A DNA stretch of 64,000 nucleotides from Serripes groenlandicus (Eukaryota; Mollusca; Bivalvia; Cardiida; Cardiidae). Shown here one piece after another: positions 62,111 through 64,000 of the stretch. A program made the translations under genes and the position numbers. The notes under the pieces are model-generated. The model had not been told where the DNA came from, did not search any database, and saw only the letters and a program-made list of their open reading frames with translations. Numbering within the stretch: the stretch's first letter is position 1; the number at the start of each line of letters is the position of its first letter. The stretch spans positions 62,001 through 126,000 of the forward strand of contig JASEVX010000170.1 in NCBI GenBank assembly GCA_031761405.1. Reading direction: 5' to 3'.

Positions 62111-64000
62111 TTGGGATGAAGACGCCGACCTGGTTGCTGAAACAGTACGTCTTCTCGAATAGGAAGTCGTATTGGATTTGCCGAGAGACAGGCCAGGAGG
62201 TCGCTGAACCACGACCTCTGGGGCCAACAGGGTGCTATCAACAGTATTTTGCACTGTTGCGAGCGAAGAACCTTTTGAAGTACGATCGGAACCAGTATGA
62301 ACGGGGGAAACGCATACCCGAACAGGAGGTTCCAATCGAGGGTCAGTGCGTCCACTGCCCAAGCTGCAGGATCGTACATCGGGGATACATAAAGTGGCAG
62401 CCGATGATTGACTCTGGTGGCGAAAAGATCCACCAGGGGTGTCCCGATCCGCATGAACACTGAGTTCAACACACTCTGGTTCAATGTCCATTCCGCCGGA
62501 AGAATTTTGTTCTGGCGGGATAGACTGTCTGCTAAGACATTTAGACGACCTGGGACGTGTTTTACTAGAAGTACTAACGACGTCGCCTGACACCAAAGGA
62601 GTAACTTCCAAGTCTCTAAAAAGAGAAGATGGGAGTGCGTTCCTCCTTGCCTGCGAATGTACGACACAACAGTAGTATTGTCCGTCGACAACAAAACAGT
62701 TTTGTTCGCAACGGAGGCAGCGAACTGATTGAGGGCTAGCAGGACTGCCCTCAGTTCCAAGTTGTTTATGTGAAAACACTTCTCCTCCGCTGTCCACATG
62801 CCCTGGGCTGTTAGGCCCTGCGGCTCTAAATGAGCTCCCCAACCCGCAGCACTGGCATCTGTAAAAAGGTACAGATCCGGAGGTGGTGTGAGTAAGGGTA
62901 CCCCTTGCTGATAGATTAACGGATCCAGCCACCACCGAAGGTGGGACTTGAAGAAATCCGTCAGAGCTATCTCCTGATCCAGTGAGTCCACAGACGGACG
63001 CCACCGGGACAGAAAAAGAAACTGAAGGGGTCGCATGTGGAGCCTTCCTAGAAAGACTAGGTCGGCTGCTGCACTCAGGGAACCCAGAAGTGACAGCATG
63101 GATCGGGCTGTTACCGCAGCCTGTTCCAGTGTGAGACCGATTTTCTGTAAAAGAGAATCGACTCTGTCCGAAGGTACTTGAATTACCGCTAAGTCGGTGA
63201 GAAATGTCATACCCACGAACGTGAACCTCTTTGACGGAATTAATTCCGACTTCTGCGTGTTGGGTATTAAACCCAATCGCAGAATGGTCCGCCAGGCTAG
63301 GGACAGATCGTGAAGTAAAAGTACACGATCCGTCCTGTGGAGAAGCCAATCGTCGAAGTATTGAAGAAGTTGGGGTCCTTTCCTGCGAAGGTAGGCTCCC
63401 ACAACACTGATTATCTTCGTAAACACTCGAGGGGCGGACTTGAGGCCGAAGGGAAGAGCCCTGAATTGGAACACTTCTCCCTCTATCACAAACCGAAGGT
63501 ATTTCCTCGAGGAGGAAGCTATCGGGATGTGATAATAGGCGTCTGTTAGATCTAGAGAGACCGCCCAGTCGCCTTTCCGAATTGCTACTCGGATGGAGCG
63601 GGTCGACTCCATTTTGAATTTCTCGACCGGAATCAATAGATTTAGCGCAGATAAATCTATAACCGGTCTCCACCTGCCGTCTTTCTTCGGAACAAGAAAA
63701 AGACGGCTGTAGAAACCCCGAGAATTGGGGTTGAGAACCCTCTCTATGGCATTCTTTTTCAGAAGTGATGAAATCACCTCCGACATGGCCGGATGACGTG
63801 ATGACATGTCGATCGGCACGCTTGTCAGAGGAGGGGGGGAAATGAAGGGAATCAGATACCCTTCCTGTATCACAGATAAAATCCAACGATCCTCTGTGAT
63901 ACTTTCCCACTCCTCCGTGAAAAATGACAGGCGGCCCCCGACTGCAATCTCCGACCTTGGGATTGTCATAGAGAGGAGCGAATCCCTAGGGCTGCGGCTT
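61918..64000 (-). CDS. DIRS-type retrotransposon polyprotein: reverse transcriptase, RNase H, Dam-like region (5' end outside window)
   Basis: This ORF copies the RNA of a DIRS-type (tyrosine-recombinase) retrotransposon into DNA. The first Met in the window is at 63969, but the frame stays open to the window edge, so the true start lies beyond it. Numbering from that Met (683 codons): GGRLSFF at 11-17, typical of the N-terminus of DIRS RT domains; RT fingers DGRWRPVIDL at 97-106; motif A SLDLTDAYYH with Asp140; motif B LPFGLKSAP at 172-180; motif C YFDD at 204-207; RNase H residues Asp371 (TDAS), Glu405 (NNLELRA), Asp430 (STDN) and Asp481 (ADSLSR). After RNase H, DLFATRVN, YDPAAWAVDAL and YAFPPF (514-556) sit where DIRS elements carry a Dam-like methyltransferase region; that assignment is tentative. 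No stop or frameshift interrupts it. The last part overlaps the recombinase ORF in another frame. Confidence 0.93.
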   Translation of the reverse strand, partial: SRSPRDSLLSMTIPRSEIAVGGRLSFFTEEWESITEDRWILSVIQEGYLIPFISPPPLTSVPIDMSSRHPAMSEVISSLLKKNAIERVLNPNSRGFYSRLFLVPKKDGRWRPVIDLSALNLLIPVEKFKMESTRSIRVAIRKGDWAVSLDLTDAYYHIPIASSSRKYLRFVIEGEVFQFRALPFGLKSAPRVFTKIISVVGAYLRRKGPQLLQYFDDWLLHRTDRVLLLHDLSLAWRTILRLGLIPNTQKSELIPSKRFTFVGMTFLTDLAVIQVPSDRVDSLLQKIGLTLEQAAVTARSMLSLLGSLSAAADLVFLGRLHMRPLQFLFLSRWRPSVDSLDQEIALTDFFKSHLRWWLDPLIYQQGVPLLTPPPDLYLFTDASAAGWGAHLEPQGLTAQGMWTAEEKCFHINNLELRAVLLALNQFAASVANKTVLLSTDNTTVVSYIRRQGGTHSHLLFLETWKLLLWCQATSLVLLVKHVPGRLNVLADSLSRQNKILPAEWTLNQSVLNSVFMRIGTPLVDLFATRVNHRLPLYVSPMYDPAAWAVDALTLDWNLLFGYAFPPFILVPIVLQKVLRSQQCKILLIAPCWPQRSWFSDLLACLSANPIRLPIREDVLFQQPGRRLHPNLAMLHLHAWTLSSVRSERETFLKKLPLVSHNQEDDPLESFMIPSGEFTQIGVVQGRSIRSVPL

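Larger units (their letters stand above)
60500..64000 (-). mobile_element. DIRS-family retrotransposon, right part
   Basis: Reading the minus strand, the order is RT/RNase H, tyrosine recombinase, a spacer of about 218 bp, then a terminal region with a 62-bp perfect inverted repeat. The left terminal repeat lies beyond 64000. Both ORFs are intact with complete catalytic motifs, which suggests a recent insertion. The element is visibly richer in G+C than its surroundings. No target-site duplication is expected for recombinase-mediated insertion. It is in the same orientation as the Eph exon and may lie in an upstream Eph intron, but that is not shown. Confidence 0.88.

Noticed and set aside
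62116..63549. Several plus-strand ORFs at the right end
   Set aside because: They are antisense to the DIRS RT/RNase H gene and show no domains.

Overview
The window looks like nuclear DNA of a mollusc, most likely a bivalve. It is AT-rich and nearly gene-free. It contains pearl/HINE-type elements with tandem cores and (GACT)/(GACG) microsatellites, tRNA-derived SINEs with a CORE-like body, SINEs resembling bivalve Meta/MESC elements with (AATC)n or (AAAC)n tails, a DIRS-type tyrosine-recombinase retrotransposon, and one exon of an invertebrate Eph receptor. No bacterial, organellar or tRNA/rRNA genes were seen. Family names come from recognised motifs; no database search was possible.

Coding content is small. 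One Eph receptor exon (27122-27806, minus) encodes the ephrin-binding domain and the start of the cysteine-rich region, with good splice sites at both ends. No other Eph exon was recognised, so its flanking introns are probably very long. At the right edge (about 60500-64000, minus) lies the 3' two-thirds of an apparently intact DIRS element: a reverse transcriptase/RNase H ORF that runs off the window, an overlapping tyrosine recombinase ORF, and a terminal region whose inverted and direct repeats fit a DIRS right terminal repeat plus internal complementary region.

The rest is dominated by one family of short non-autonomous elements, here called F1. About 75 copies and fragments cover very roughly a fifth of the window. 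A typical F1 copy is 200-235 bp. It has TTAA at both outer edges, terminal inverted repeats beginning CCCTTTCCC, subterminal CTGCAGCAGACG in inverted orientation at the two ends, and a central hairpin built on AAATTGCTC/GAGCAATTT. TTAA plus CCCTTT ends suggest piggyBac-like mobilisation; no transposase is present. In the feature list '+' means the end reading CATATAGACGC is on the left; '-' means the end reading CATACGACAATTCTGC or CATACAACAAATCTGC is on the left. A related family F2 (16932-17162) and a family with different ends, F3 (23603-23812), carry nearly the same hairpin core.

Layout: 1-9480 F1 copies, a hAT-like foldback, a short Helentron-type element and a CORE-SINE; 9487-10554 a DNA element with distinct inverted repeats and many subterminal motifs; 12564-14216 a pearl/HINE element with ten tandem units; 14.2-26.9 kb dense F1, F2, F3 and a palindromic 72-bp minisatellite; 27.1-27.8 kb the Eph exon; 28.0-28.8 kb a CORE-SINE between foldback elements; 29-60 kb F1 copies mixed with minisatellites (39.4, 41.1, 56.6 kb), microsatellites, SINEs with clear target-site duplications inside F1 copies, a run of 28 G, and a 200-N assembly gap (51911-52110); 60.5-64 kb the DIRS element.
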